Assembly: GCA_017619755.1 (NCBI GenBank)
Contig: JAFZRU010000005.1
Location: 1-64,000 of the forward strand
Direction: 5' to 3'
DNA: 64,000 bases
DNA from: Prevotella sp.
GTDB lineage: Bacteria; Bacteroidota; Bacteroidia; Bacteroidales; Bacteroidaceae
In this document: positions 46,243 through 55,887 of the stretch, one piece after another
Layout of the letters: each line of letters opens with the position of its first letter
Position numbering within the stretch: the stretch's first letter is position 1
Made by a program: the position numbers and the translations under genes
The notes under the pieces: generated by a model
What the model was told of the DNA's origin: nothing
Seen by the model: only the letters and a program-made list of their open reading frames with translations
The model's database searches: none

Positions 46243-47364
46243 ATGAGTATCGTGAATCCATTTATCACCAGCGGTTATGTTTCCCCACACTACTTCTGCG
46301 ACCGTGTGGAAGAAACCAGTCTGCTTACCAGCATCATCACCAATGGCAACCATGTCGCCCTCATATCACCACGGCGATTGGGGAAAACGGGATTGCTATA
46401 TCACTGCTTCAACCAAGCAACCATCAAGGACGGTTTCTATACATTTATCGTTGACATCTATGCCACGAAGAACCTCCAGGAATTTGTCTATGAGTTGGGA
46501 AAGGCCATATTAGGGTCATTGAAGTCGAAAGGCCGTAAAGTTTGGGAATTGTTTCTATACACCCTCGGCTCGCTCCGTAGCAGCATCTCATTTGATATCA
46601 ATGGCAACCCCGAATGGGGCATAGGAATAGGGGACATCAGCGTGCCAGAAGCCACGCTCGATGAAATTTTCACTTATCTTGAACAGGCCGACAAGACGTG
46701 TCTTGTAGCCATTGATGAGTTTCAATCCATCATCAATTATCCAGAGAAGAACGTGGAAGCCATCCTCCGTTCCCGAATACAGAAATGCAGGAATGTGTGC
46801 TTTGTTTATGCAGGTTCGCAACGACACATGATGTCGGAGATATTTGTCTCGCCCTCACGTCCCTTCTACCAAAGCACAAGACTGATGTCATTGGGGCCTA
46901 TTGACTGCGACCAATATGTGGTGTTTGCCCAGAATTTATTCAGGGAATACAAAAAAGACATCTCTCGTGACACCATTGTCGCCATATACAATCGGTATGA
47001 GGGGGTTACATGGTATGTCCAGTCTGTACTCAACGCTCTTTTCTCCCTGACGGAAGCTGGTTCGGTCTGCACACTTGACATCATGGAGGCAGCCATCAAA
47101 AAAATCATTGACCAACAGAGTTTCGCCTATGAGGCATTGCTCTACCAATTGCCACCCAAGCAGAAGGAAGTGCTGATGGCACTCTGTAAGGAATCAAAGG
47201 CTCAGAATGTCACGTCCCGTCCTTTCCTTCAGCGTTACAAACTGACAGCAAGCACGGTGCAGGCAGCCATCAAGGGTCTTTTGGAAAAAGACTTCATCAC
47301 CCATGACTTGGGCACTTACACCCTATACGACCAATTCTTCGCACAATGGTTGCTTCAGCAATGA
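46243..47364 (+). CDS. Archaeal-type (ATPase_2) AAA family ATPase
   Basis: This 373-residue soluble protein has Walker A SPRRLGKTGLL (about residues 42-52), Walker B CLVAIDEFQSI (about 157-167), a sensor region FVYAGSQRHMM and a C-terminal winged-helix-like segment (LQRYKLTASTVQAAIKGLLE). The family (ATPase_2, PF01637-like) is common in Bacteroidetes and archaea with no agreed role; members have been linked to mobile elements and defence. The gene is monocistronic between its own promoter and a terminator and is slightly AT-richer than its neighbours. Confidence 0.88.
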   Translation: MSIVNPFITSGYVSPHYFCDRVEETSLLTSIITNGNHVALISPRRLGKTGLLYHCFNQATIKDGFYTFIVDIYATKNLQEFVYELGKAILGSLKSKGRKVWELFLYTLGSLRSSISFDINGNPEWGIGIGDISVPEATLDEIFTYLEQADKTCLVAIDEFQSIINYPEKNVEAILRSRIQKCRNVCFVYAGSQRHMMSEIFVSPSRPFYQSTRLMSLGPIDCDQYVVFAQNLFREYKKDISRDTIVAIYNRYEGVTWYVQSVLNALFSLTEAGSVCTLDIMEAAIKKIIDQQSFAYEALLYQLPPKQKEVLMALCKESKAQNVTSRPFLQRYKLTASTVQAAIKGLLEKDFITHDLGTYTLYDQFFAQWLLQQ

Positions 47365-47392
47365 ATGACTTTGCTGCAATATCGTCTGCATA

Positions 47393-47425
47393 CCATCAGC
47401 CCAGGGTGCTACCCTGGGCTGATGG
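47393..47425. terminator. Bidirectional terminator between ATPase and VWA genes
   Basis: CCATCAGCCCAGGGT and ACCCTGGGCTGATGG form a perfect 15-bp stem with a three-base loop, placed between convergent genes. Confidence 0.75.
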
Positions 47426-47439
47426 CATCATTATCCATT

Positions 47440-48750
47440 TCAAAATGTGAGGTTGCCGTTGTCCACATACGGGAGGAAGGTTTTTGGAACATAGACATTG
47501 CCAAATGAATACGCCTGGCGGAACAAAGGTGCCACCTGCTCCACGCCATATCCGGCAGCCCCACAACCAATGGCCGACAGCACGAACCTGACGTGAGGAC
47601 GCTGGACAACGTATTCGTTGAAACGCTCGACAGCTTGTTTCAGTTCCTCAAAGGTATTCCCCTTTGTAGGAATGGCATAACTCCGTCCTTGTATTCCCTC
47701 CGCCTGTCCGTTGATGGCTCCAAAATGCTCCAGCGCATAGAGCGAGGCGCCTCCGTGATGCTGGCCATGGACATTGCTGCCGAAGACGAAGACCTCATCA
47801 TTGCCCAACCTGTCGATGAAATCAGGTGCGACGCGCTTTTCCTCAACGAAATAGCCACTATTCAAGGCTCCGAGATCATGTCTTCTCCGCTCTTCGCTTG
47901 CCTCTCTATAGAATTTGCTTCTTCGAAGAAAATCCATTTTGGAGCTGTATGCCCTTCTGCTGCGCCTGTCTGCTTCAAACATTTCAGCCATTCCTTCTTC
48001 TGTCTGCTCGAATTTCATGTGGCTGTCAATGCCAAGGCTGTTTGCCGTCCTTTTCACGTCGATGTTGGCGCCAATGAAAGTGAAGACCCACCCCCGTCTT
48101 TTCAGAACCTCAATAAGCTTCACCACCATGTGATGGTTCCAAAGACGCGAGGCATTCTCATACCCATCGGTGATGATGGTCACCACTCCCACCGATTCGG
48201 ACTTGTCCAAAAGTCTGGCAAGATTCGACACCGTATAACCGATGGCATCATAGAGCGGCGTACAGGCATTGGGGTTATAGTCTTCCACTGTCAAGTCACG
48301 GGTTTCCTCCACTGGCACGTCATGGAAGATGTAGCGTGAATAGGCGGTGTCGAAACAGAAGATGGAGACATATTGTTTGACATCCTTGTTTTCCTTGGCG
48401 GTGTTGCGAATGCTGTTCAGTGTCTCGTTGCACCCGGAAATGGTCTGAGCGCGCACCGGTGACATCGAGCCACTTTCATCGAGGATGATCAAGTTGTATG
48501 TGGCGACGCCGGGAGTCTCGTCCACTGTTGCCGACGGGGATTGTTCCTGGGGAGATGGTTGTGGAACTTCTTTGGAGGGACAGTCTTCCTGAATACCTGT
48601 GAAGACGGCGTCATCCTCTTTTTCAATGTTTATGCCCAAATGTGGCATATTCGCCTGCCTCCTCCCATCGTTTGGAGAAGAGGATGGTTGTTGGTTCTCT
48701 TTATCGGTTCCGTTACCGAATAATTCTTGAAAAATTGAAATGATGCGCAT
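47440..48750 (-). CDS. VWA domain fused to a macro-like A1S_2505-type domain
   Basis: This 436-residue soluble protein has a disordered N-terminal region rich in Ser, Pro and Gln (to about residue 82), a von Willebrand A domain with a complete MIDAS (ILDESGSMS with Asp91, ACTPLYDAIG, ITDGYENAS), a basic linker (RRSRRAYSSKMDFLRRSKFY) and a C-terminal domain with EVFVFGSNVHGQHHGGAS, GRSYAIPTKGN and AIGCGAAGYG. The last domain resembles A1S_2505-type, macro-domain-related proteins known from phages and bacteria, which may bind ADP-ribose or related nucleotides. The combination is unusual; function unknown. It has no signal peptide, so it acts in the cytoplasm. Confidence 0.82.
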   Translation of the reverse strand: MRIISIFQELFGNGTDKENQQPSSSPNDGRRQANMPHLGINIEKEDDAVFTGIQEDCPSKEVPQPSPQEQSPSATVDETPGVATYNLIILDESGSMSPVRAQTISGCNETLNSIRNTAKENKDVKQYVSIFCFDTAYSRYIFHDVPVEETRDLTVEDYNPNACTPLYDAIGYTVSNLARLLDKSESVGVVTIITDGYENASRLWNHHMVVKLIEVLKRRGWVFTFIGANIDVKRTANSLGIDSHMKFEQTEEGMAEMFEADRRSRRAYSSKMDFLRRSKFYREASEERRRHDLGALNSGYFVEEKRVAPDFIDRLGNDEVFVFGSNVHGQHHGGASLYALEHFGAINGQAEGIQGRSYAIPTKGNTFEELKQAVERFNEYVVQRPHVRFVLSAIGCGAAGYGVEQVAPLFRQAYSFGNVYVPKTFLPYVDNGNLTF

Positions 48751-48946
48751 GGTTTTGATTGTAAATTTTTAAATGTTCATTATATTTGTGTCACCGTCGG
48801 TTCACAGTTTGGAACCCATCATCCCGACTTTGACGATTGCCATAAGGCACGAGTGGTTTCTGCCGACCTATTCCATCTCAATATATTCAATAGAAGTGAT
48901 GTTTCTATCAATTGGCCTCATCAAACAATTCATTGATTTGACGATG

Positions 48947-48954
48947 CAAAGATA
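48947..48954 (-). promoter_or_regulatory. -7 box upstream of the VWA fusion gene
   Basis: TATCTTTG followed by GC on the minus strand. No good -33 element; the distance to the gene (about 195 bp) is long. Confidence 0.4.
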
Positions 48955-49023
48955 CACATACTTGTTAGACAGAAAAAGATAATTCCGCCGCGTTGTATGA
49001 ACTGGCAGGTTTGTTGTATGAAA

Positions 49024-49074
49024 AGAAAAAATTTTCCTTTTTGCTCGCTTTATGGGAAATTTTTAATATATTTG
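49024..49074 (+). promoter_or_regulatory. Promoter region of the GH27 gene
   Basis: An AT-rich imperfect palindrome (about 49021-49043) ends in TTTTTG (TTTG at 49040-49043); TATATTTG follows at 49067-49074 after 23 bp, slightly longer than usual. The sequence TTGCTCGCTT also resembles the element at 19314. Confidence 0.55.
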
Positions 49075-49099
49075 CAACTGAAACCTAACGAAGACAAAA

Positions 49100-51613
49100 A
49101 TGAGAAAGAGTTTGATGCTGTTGATGGGGCTTCTGGTCGCCCTGTGCACCACAGCCCAGAATGAAGTGGCCACGTTCCGCACATGGGCGCCCACCCCTCC
49201 GATGGGTTGGAATTCATGGGATTGTTACTACTCCTCGGTGACGGAGAAGGAGGTGATGCAAAACGCGAAGTACCTTGTGGAGAATGACTTGGTGCGCCAT
49301 GGCTGGGAATACGTGGTGGTGGACATCCGCTGGTATTGCAACCACCCGTCGCTCGGCGGCGGGGCCTACAACCAGAACGGCACACAGGACTATGTGCTCG
49401 ACCCCCATGGCCGCTACCTCCCCTCCCCCACCCGCTTCCCCTCTGCGATGGTCGGCGGCGAGAACCGTGGGTTCAAGGCTCTTGCCGACAGCATTCACAA
49501 GATGGGACTGAAGTTCGGCATCCACATCATGCGCGGCGTTCCCCGCTCCGTGGTCGGCTCCACCTACACGTTGAAGGGCAGCGAACAAACCCCTTGGTCG
49601 CAAGTTTACAACGGCACGACATCGCCCTGCACCTGGCTGAAGGACAACCTCTTGGTGCGCAACAACGAATTTGGGCAACTCTACTATAACAGCATCATGG
49701 ATCTCTACGCCGAATGGGGCGTGGATTTCATCAAGGTGGATGACCTCGCACGACCGTTCTATACCGACGAATTGCGCATGATCCGCCGCGCCATCGACCA
49801 GACGGGCCACCCCATCGTGCTCTCCATCAGTCCAGGCAAAACCCAATACAGCTACGTGGAAGAATGCCATGCCAACGCCAATATGTGGCGTATGATGGAC
49901 GACCTGTGGGACAACTGGAGCGACGTGGACGCCGTGTTCAACGAGGCCCACGTCTGGAGCAACTACCACCAATGGGGCAACTACGCCGACTGCGACATGC
50001 TGCCGTTGGGACAGATATCGATGACCATCGGCGACCCCGGCTACACCTCGGCACAAGGTGGTCGCTGGACACGACTGACGCAGAACGAGCAGTTGTCGAT
50101 GATGACCCTGTGGGGCATCTGCCACTCTCCCCTCTTCTTCGGTGGCGAGATGACGCGCAACGACGCCTTCACCCTCTCCCTTCTCACCAATGAGGAATAC
50201 CACCAAATGCACAAATACGGGGAAGACGCCCACCAAGTGGAGAACGACGAGGACAACGGCCACGTGGCATGGACCTCCATCGACCCCGCCACGGGCAACC
50301 GCTACTTAGCCCTCTTCCAGCGCGACAACACACGATGGGTGGTGGGAAGCAAAGCTCTCTACAAGTCGGAGACGGTGACCTACACCACCGACGGCCACGC
50401 CGTCGATGTGGACATCGCCTGGCCGGAAGGCAGCAAGACGCTCGTCCTCGTGGTAGATGACGGCGGCGACAACTACAATTACGACCATGGCGACTGGATC
50501 AACCCTACATTGGTGCTTCGCGACGGCACGGAAATGCCTCTTACCGGCAGCTACAAGACGCGCTACTATACCAACTCCTATTTCAACCGCGTGTATGAGA
50601 ACAAGAACGTGGACAATGGCGGCAAAATGAAGGTGATGGGTGTGAGTTACGACCGCGGCTTCTCCACCGACGCCAACGCCGCCCTCTTCTTCCAAATCCC
50701 CGAGGACATGGACGTGGTGCGCTTCAAGGCCATGGCGGCAGCCGATGACTCTGGCATCAACCAGACAGGTGCCACCACGAGCATCCGCTTCATGGTGTTC
50801 GACCAAAACCCGCTGAGCAGCGAGCAGGACGACTATGCCGCCCGCTCCGGCCTCATCTCCCGCACAGGCACGCGGAGCAAAACGATGGAATGTGACGTCA
50901 CCGGCGCACAGCAGTTGAAGATTGTGGTGAGCAACTACGGCGACGGCTTCGCCTACGACCGTGCCGACCTCATCAACCCCGTGCTCATCGACGGCGAGGG
51001 CAAGGAGACGTCGCTCACCACCCTCGACGCGACCTCCTATACCTCGGAATGGGGTACGCTGCACAAGAACCAGAACGTGGAAGGCGGCACCCTGCGCGTG
51101 GATGGCGAGAGTTACACCACCGGCTTGGGTCTCAACGCCCAATGCACACTGGTGTATGACTTGCCGGAGGGACACGACTACTGCACCTTCCGCGCCCTCT
51201 GTGGCTACGACTCCAGCTGCGACAAGGATAATCCTTCATCCACCGGCACCACGATGGAGTTCTTCTTCTACGTGAAGGAGAAGGACGGCGGCTACGACTT
51301 CGACCTCATCCAACTGGGCTACGCTCCAGACGAGGCAGTGCCTGTCTATGACATCTGGGCAAGGGAGAGCATCGGCACGTCCACCGGTTTCCTCCATGCC
51401 GACGTTCCAAGCCACGGTGTAAAACTTTTCCGCCTTGGCGACAACACCAACAGCATCAAGCCCCTCATAACCCCAGAGGACGAGAGATGCGAAGGTCGTG
51501 AAAATCAAGCCAGAGGGAACAGCGACACCTACTATGACCTCCGTGGCGTGAGGACAACATCTCCCACCCACGGAGTGTATGTCAAACAAGGACGCAAAGT
51601 CGTGGTGAAATAA
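49100..51613 (+). CDS. Secreted GH27 alpha-galactosidase with two NPCBM modules and sorting-type tail
   Basis: This 837-residue protein has a signal peptide (LLMGLLVALCTTAQ), a GH27 barrel with PPMGWNSWDCYYSS and the nucleophile Asp214 in DFIKVDDLARPF, and a C-terminal beta-sandwich. Two NPCBM-like modules follow (about residues 445-580 and 620-760; GVSYDRGFSTDANAALFF and GESYTTGLGLNAQC). The last 25 residues (DLRGVRTTSPTHGVYVKQG and a basic end) look like a secretion tail. It should release alpha-galactosyl or related residues from plant or host glycans at the cell surface. It stands alone with its own promoter. Confidence 0.94.
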   Translation: MRKSLMLLMGLLVALCTTAQNEVATFRTWAPTPPMGWNSWDCYYSSVTEKEVMQNAKYLVENDLVRHGWEYVVVDIRWYCNHPSLGGGAYNQNGTQDYVLDPHGRYLPSPTRFPSAMVGGENRGFKALADSIHKMGLKFGIHIMRGVPRSVVGSTYTLKGSEQTPWSQVYNGTTSPCTWLKDNLLVRNNEFGQLYYNSIMDLYAEWGVDFIKVDDLARPFYTDELRMIRRAIDQTGHPIVLSISPGKTQYSYVEECHANANMWRMMDDLWDNWSDVDAVFNEAHVWSNYHQWGNYADCDMLPLGQISMTIGDPGYTSAQGGRWTRLTQNEQLSMMTLWGICHSPLFFGGEMTRNDAFTLSLLTNEEYHQMHKYGEDAHQVENDEDNGHVAWTSIDPATGNRYLALFQRDNTRWVVGSKALYKSETVTYTTDGHAVDVDIAWPEGSKTLVLVVDDGGDNYNYDHGDWINPTLVLRDGTEMPLTGSYKTRYYTNSYFNRVYENKNVDNGGKMKVMGVSYDRGFSTDANAALFFQIPEDMDVVRFKAMAAADDSGINQTGATTSIRFMVFDQNPLSSEQDDYAARSGLISRTGTRSKTMECDVTGAQQLKIVVSNYGDGFAYDRADLINPVLIDGEGKETSLTTLDATSYTSEWGTLHKNQNVEGGTLRVDGESYTTGLGLNAQCTLVYDLPEGHDYCTFRALCGYDSSCDKDNPSSTGTTMEFFFYVKEKDGGYDFDLIQLGYAPDEAVPVYDIWARESIGTSTGFLHADVPSHGVKLFRLGDNTNSIKPLITPEDERCEGRENQARGNSDTYYDLRGVRTTSPTHGVYVKQGRKVVVK

Positions 51614-51679
51614 CAACTCTGACATTCTGGCAACCAGTTGTTCCAAGTCAGAGGCTTGGTAAGGAACACCTAAGAAGCA

Positions 51680-51727
51680 TAAAAATGTTTAAATATTTTG
51701 TATTGTCTATCACATTCGCTAAATTTG
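51680..51727 (+). promoter_or_regulatory. Promoter of the export-gene cluster
   Basis: TTTG (51697-51700), a 19-bp spacer and TAAATTTG (51720-51727) match consensus. An AT-rich near-palindrome (51681-51700) again ends at the -33 box. Confidence 0.75.
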
Positions 51728-51759
51728 CACGTTGAAACAATCACCAATAATAACGTGAA

Positions 51760-52398
51760 ATGACAAGCAAGAGATATGCAGCCTTCCTGATGGCCCTGAT
51801 GGTGTGCGTGAGCCTCTACGCACAGAAGAAAACACTCATGGCCACTATGTATCATAAGAACAAAACGGCGACGGTGACGCTGAAGAGCGGCAAGACGGTG
51901 AAAACGCCCAATGCCAACATATTCCTGAAAAACGCTCACTTGCTATACTTCCAAGGCAACGATGTGAAGGAAGCACGGATGGACATCATCGACAAGGTGG
52001 CCTTTGAGGATCGCACGTTTTTCAACATTGAAAACCAACTGGCCTATTTGGTGGACTCCATCAACGGCAACAGCCTCTTCTGCGTGGAAATCATCGACAT
52101 GGACGCCTTTGAACGGACACTGAAGAACAACGTCAACTACACCTTCATCGACTTGGCAAGCGACCGCTTGGACACATACACCAACGACCTCAACACGGAG
52201 GAGGATTTCGTCTTCCCCGTGGTGAAACACTTCTTCTTCAAAGTGAACAACAAGTTGGTGGAAGCCACCCTTCGCGACCTCAACCGCGTCTTGGACAAGC
52301 AACGCTACCGCCTCGCAAGAATTGAAGCCTCCGCCCCCGATTTCAGTTGGTCGGACACAAATTGTGTGAAAAAGGTGCTGGAAGCCATTTCTCGATGA
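51760..52398 (+). CDS. Secreted hypothetical protein ahead of export genes
   Basis: This 212-residue protein has a signal peptide (FLMALMVCVSLYAQ) and no recognisable domain. The middle (KTATVTLKSGKTVKTPNANIF) suggests a small beta-rich part, and the rest is mixed and acidic. It is the first gene after a consensus promoter and lies 99 bp before the HlyD-like gene, with a small hairpin between, so it may be part of the same system or an independent unit. No function is proposed. Confidence 0.75.
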   Translation: MTSKRYAAFLMALMVCVSLYAQKKTLMATMYHKNKTATVTLKSGKTVKTPNANIFLKNAHLLYFQGNDVKEARMDIIDKVAFEDRTFFNIENQLAYLVDSINGNSLFCVEIIDMDAFERTLKNNVNYTFIDLASDRLDTYTNDLNTEEDFVFPVVKHFFFKVNNKLVEATLRDLNRVLDKQRYRLARIEASAPDFSWSDTNCVKKVLEAISR

Positions 52399-52456
52399 TA
52401 CAGAAATCACAAAAAATAACTCACACACCATCATAGAAGTTCAACTCCTCCCTCCG

Positions 52457-52473
52457 GGCTTTCATCAAGCCCA
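52457..52473 (+). terminator. Small GC hairpin before the HlyD gene
   Basis: GGGCTT and AAGCCC pair around a five-base loop, without a T run; perhaps a weak terminator or attenuator. Confidence 0.3.
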
Positions 52474-52497
52474 GGGAACAACAACCATCAACAAGAC

Positions 52498-53490
52498 ATG
52501 TCAAACCAGGCAAAAAAACAACACAACAACATCCTGCTGGCCATTGCGGGATTTTCAGCAGTAGTGATCATCGTGGCCCTCATCGGTTTCCTCGCACTCG
52601 ACCGCGCCCCTGATGTGATTCAGGGTGATATGGAAGTGGAGGAGTACCGTGTGTCGAGCAAGGTTCCCGGTCGCATTCTCAAGCTATGCGTGAAGGAAGG
52701 CGACTTCGTGCATGCTGGCGACACCCTTGCCATCATCGACGCCCCCGAGGTACATGCCAAGAAAGTGCAGGCCGAGAGTGCCCGCAACGCCGCCTCCGCC
52801 CTCAACGAAATGGCCGACAACGGAGCCCGTGAGGAAACCATCCGTGGCGCCTTCGAACTTCTTCAGCAGGCGAAGGCCGCCAATGACATCGCCCGCAAGA
52901 CCTACGAGCGTGTCAACAACCTCTTCAACGAGGGAGTGGTGACCGCTCAGAAGCGCGACGAGGCGCTGGCTGCCGTGGAAGCCACCAATGCGCAGGTGAA
53001 AGCCGCCCAAAGCCAATATGACATGGCCCGCAACGGAAGTCGCAAGGAAGAGCGCAAGGCTGCATCCGCCCAGGTGAATCAAGCGAGCGGTGCCATCATG
53101 GAAGTGAACAGCTACCTCAACGAAACCATCCAGGTGGCCCAGATGGACGGCGAGGTGAGCGAGGTGTATCCCAAAGTGGGGGAACTGGTTGGCACTGGCA
53201 CACCCATCATGACCATCTCGATGATGGACGACATGTGGGGGACATTCAACATCCGCGAGGACCAGTTGAACGACGTCACCATTGGTTCGGAAGTGACGGT
53301 CACCGTCCCTGCTCTCAACAAGGAGATGAAGATGAAGGTCTATCACATGAAGGACCAAGGCTCCTATGCCGCGTGGAAAGCCACGAAGGCCAGCGGCCAA
53401 TATGACCAGAAGACTTTCGAGGTGAGGATGCACCCATTGGAGAAAGTCGAGGGCTTGCGCCCTGGCATGTCGCTGATTTTGAAAAAGTGA
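52498..53490 (+). CDS. HlyD family periplasmic adaptor subunit
   Basis: This 330-residue protein has one membrane helix at about residues 14-38 (IAGFSAVVIIVALIGFLALD), a lipoyl-type half motif (VSSKVPGRILKLCVKEGDFV), a long coiled-coil hairpin (about 85-205) and a second lipoyl half plus beta-barrel (AQMDGEVSEVYPKVGELVG). It should bridge the inner-membrane permeases downstream to an outer-membrane channel. The permease gene starts 15 bp after its stop. The exported substrate is unknown. Confidence 0.93.
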   Translation: MSNQAKKQHNNILLAIAGFSAVVIIVALIGFLALDRAPDVIQGDMEVEEYRVSSKVPGRILKLCVKEGDFVHAGDTLAIIDAPEVHAKKVQAESARNAASALNEMADNGAREETIRGAFELLQQAKAANDIARKTYERVNNLFNEGVVTAQKRDEALAAVEATNAQVKAAQSQYDMARNGSRKEERKAASAQVNQASGAIMEVNSYLNETIQVAQMDGEVSEVYPKVGELVGTGTPIMTISMMDDMWGTFNIREDQLNDVTIGSEVTVTVPALNKEMKMKVYHMKDQGSYAAWKATKASGQYDQKTFEVRMHPLEKVEGLRPGMSLILKK

Positions 53491-53505
53491 CGAAAAAGGA
53501 CAACG

Positions 53506-54675
53506 ATGAGATATATCTCCCAAATCCTTGATGTCGCCTTGCGCGAGATTGGCATCCTCCGGAAGAACAGCATGTACGGCTTCTGCATGTTGGTGTTCCC
53601 ACTGCTGATAGTGTTCTTCTTCACCTCGATGCTTGAAAAAGGTTTGCCAGAGGACTTGCCCATCGGTGTGGTGGACATGGACAACAGCAGCACGTCCCGC
53701 GCTCTCGTCCGCAAGCTCGACGCCATGCAAAGTTCGCGAGTCGTGGCCCGCTATCCGTCGGTGACAGAAGCCCGCTGCGCCATCCAGGAAAACAAGATTT
53801 ACGCCTACCTCTATATTCCAAGTGGGATGTCTTCGAAACTTCTCTCCGGCCGTCAGCCCAAAATGTCCTACTACTACACGATGACGTGCATGACGGCGGG
53901 CTCGATGGCCATGAAAGACTTGAAGACCATTTCCATACTCGGCTCTGCCGCCTTGGGGCAGGCCACCCTGAGAGCCAAAGGAGCCACGCCCGAGCAAATC
54001 AAGAGCGCGTTGCAGCCGGTAGTCATCGACAGCCATCAAATCGCCAACCCCGAGGGCAGTTACAACGTCTATCTGACCACCGCCCTCGTTCCAGGCATCA
54101 TGATGCTCTTCATGTCCCTCATCTCGGCCTACTCGTTAGGCATGGAGCTGAAGTTCGACACGGGCAAAGAGTGGCTTCATAGGGCGGGCGACAACATCCT
54201 CGTGGCCATCCTCGGCAAATATCTCGTCCACACCATCGTTTTCCTGCTCGTCGTCTTCCTATTCCAATATTACATCTACGGCGTGCTGCATTTCCCGCAC
54301 TTGGGCGGTGTCTGGCACATCGTGAGGCTCTGCTTCCTACAGGTCATCGCCTCTCTCGGCTTCGGCATCTTCGCCTTCGGCCTCATGCCTTCGCTGCGCA
54401 TGTCGATGAGCATCTGTTCGCTGTGGTCTGTGCTCAGCATCTCGATGTGCGGCTCTGCCTTTCCCATCATGGGGATGGACGCCCCCCTTCAGTCGCTTTC
54501 CTGGCTGTTCCCCCTGCGCCACTATTTCATGCTCTACCAGGTGACGGTGTTCAACGGCTTCCCCGTCCTCGACGCCTGGTTCCACCTCGTGGCGCTCATA
54601 GCTTTCACGCTTTTGCCCTGGTTCGTCATCCGCAAAGTTAAAAACGCCATGCTGACCTATGTCTATATTCCATAA
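53506..54675 (+). CDS. ABC-2 type permease, first of pair
   Basis: This 389-residue membrane protein follows the YhhJ/YbhR-like plan: an N-terminal helix (MYGFCMLVFPLLIVFFFTSM), a large periplasmic domain (GVVDMDNSSTSRALVRKLD), and five helices in the C-terminal half, with FPLRHYFMLYQVTVFNG near the end. Such permeases pair with an ATPase, which is absent here. The gene overlaps the next one by 17 bp. Confidence 0.92.
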   Translation: MRYISQILDVALREIGILRKNSMYGFCMLVFPLLIVFFFTSMLEKGLPEDLPIGVVDMDNSSTSRALVRKLDAMQSSRVVARYPSVTEARCAIQENKIYAYLYIPSGMSSKLLSGRQPKMSYYYTMTCMTAGSMAMKDLKTISILGSAALGQATLRAKGATPEQIKSALQPVVIDSHQIANPEGSYNVYLTTALVPGIMMLFMSLISAYSLGMELKFDTGKEWLHRAGDNILVAILGKYLVHTIVFLLVVFLFQYYIYGVLHFPHLGGVWHIVRLCFLQVIASLGFGIFAFGLMPSLRMSMSICSLWSVLSISMCGSAFPIMGMDAPLQSLSWLFPLRHYFMLYQVTVFNGFPVLDAWFHLVALIAFTLLPWFVIRKVKNAMLTYVYIP

Positions 54676-55858
54676 ACTCAAGGAACACATCACGGATGTC
54701 GCTTACATCTGGCGACAGGAGATGAAGCAAGTCTTCTTTGACGAGGGCGTGCTGATGTTCCTCGTCATCGTGCCATTAGGCTATCCGCTGCTCTATTCTT
54801 GGATATACAACAACGAGGCGGTTCACGAGGTGCCCGTGGCCGTGGTGGACCAGTCTCATTCCCGCCTCTCTCGCCAGTTCATCCGCGACTGCGACGCCTC
54901 CCCCGATGTTCGCATGGCTTACCATGCCGAGGACCTCGACGAGGCGAAATCGCTCGTCAGCAGGCAGTTGGTGAAAGGAGTCTATCTCATCCCCAGCGAC
55001 TTCTCCACAAACCTCAACCGAGGTGACCAGAGCACGGTCAGCGTCTATTGCGACATGTCGCTCATGCTCACCTACAAGGCCATCTACCAGACGGCAGTGG
55101 TGGAGTCCCAGCGCATCGGCGCCGGATTGAAAATCAAGAAATCGGGCAATTACACCAAGCACGAGGATGCCATCACCGTCCAGCCCCTTGCCGTTGCCGA
55201 CGTTCCCATGTTCAACCCTTCTGGCGGCTACGGCTCTTGCGTTCTGCCCGCCGTATTGATGCTCATCCTTCAACAGACACTCGCCTTAGGCATTGGCATG
55301 TCCGCCGGCACTGCCCGCGAGCGCAACCGCAACGGTCAGCTCATCCCCGACGACGACCCCCACTATCGCGGAGCCTACCGCATCGCCATCGGCAAGGCAC
55401 TCTGCTACGGCATGATTTTCGCCATCATGGGAGCCTACCTTTCGATGGTCATCCCGAAGATGTTCTCCTTCCCCCAGATGGCCAACAGCCACGACCTTCT
55501 TCTCATGATGATTCCTTACGTCATCGCTTGCATTTTCTTTGGTATGACTTTCTCGTGCCTTGTGCGCTATCGCGAGAACGTGATGCTGCTGATGGTGTTC
55601 GTCTCCGTCCCCCTGCTCTTCCTTAGCGGCGTGTCGTGGCCCGAGGCCTGCATCCCCGGTTTCTGGCAGGGAGTGTCGTGGATCTTCCCCAGCACTTTTG
55701 GCATCCGTGCCTTCATCCGCATCAACTCCATGGGCGCCAGCATTGACCAAGTGTTGCCCGAGGTGCGTATTCTGTGGATTCAAGCCGCCGCCTACCTTGG
55801 CCTTGCCTGCCTGGTCTATCGCCACCAGTTCCGACTGGCAAAGAAATATGCACAATAA
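54659..55858 (+). CDS. ABC-2 type permease, second of pair
   Basis: This 399-residue protein is a paralogue of the previous one: an N-terminal helix (GVLMFLVIVPLGYPLLYSWI), VAVVDQSHSRLSRQFIRD, and C-terminal helices with LFLSGVSWPEACIPGFWQG and SWIFPSTFGIRAFIRINSMG. The pair probably forms a heterodimeric transmembrane unit that works with the HlyD adaptor. It begins inside the first permease gene (17-bp overlap), which suggests coupled translation. Confidence 0.92.
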   Translation: MSIFHKLKEHITDVAYIWRQEMKQVFFDEGVLMFLVIVPLGYPLLYSWIYNNEAVHEVPVAVVDQSHSRLSRQFIRDCDASPDVRMAYHAEDLDEAKSLVSRQLVKGVYLIPSDFSTNLNRGDQSTVSVYCDMSLMLTYKAIYQTAVVESQRIGAGLKIKKSGNYTKHEDAITVQPLAVADVPMFNPSGGYGSCVLPAVLMLILQQTLALGIGMSAGTARERNRNGQLIPDDDPHYRGAYRIAIGKALCYGMIFAIMGAYLSMVIPKMFSFPQMANSHDLLLMMIPYVIACIFFGMTFSCLVRYRENVMLLMVFVSVPLLFLSGVSWPEACIPGFWQGVSWIFPSTFGIRAFIRINSMGASIDQVLPEVRILWIQAAAYLGLACLVYRHQFRLAKKYAQ

Positions 55859-55887
55859 AATAAAGACAATCGATATTTGAATGGAGC

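Larger units (their letters stand above)
48751..49099. other. Divergent intergenic region, VWA fusion / GH27
   Basis: It holds a minus-strand -7 box TATCTTTG (48947-48954), implying a leader of about 190 nt for the VWA gene, and the GH27 promoter. No gene was found. Confidence 0.6.
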
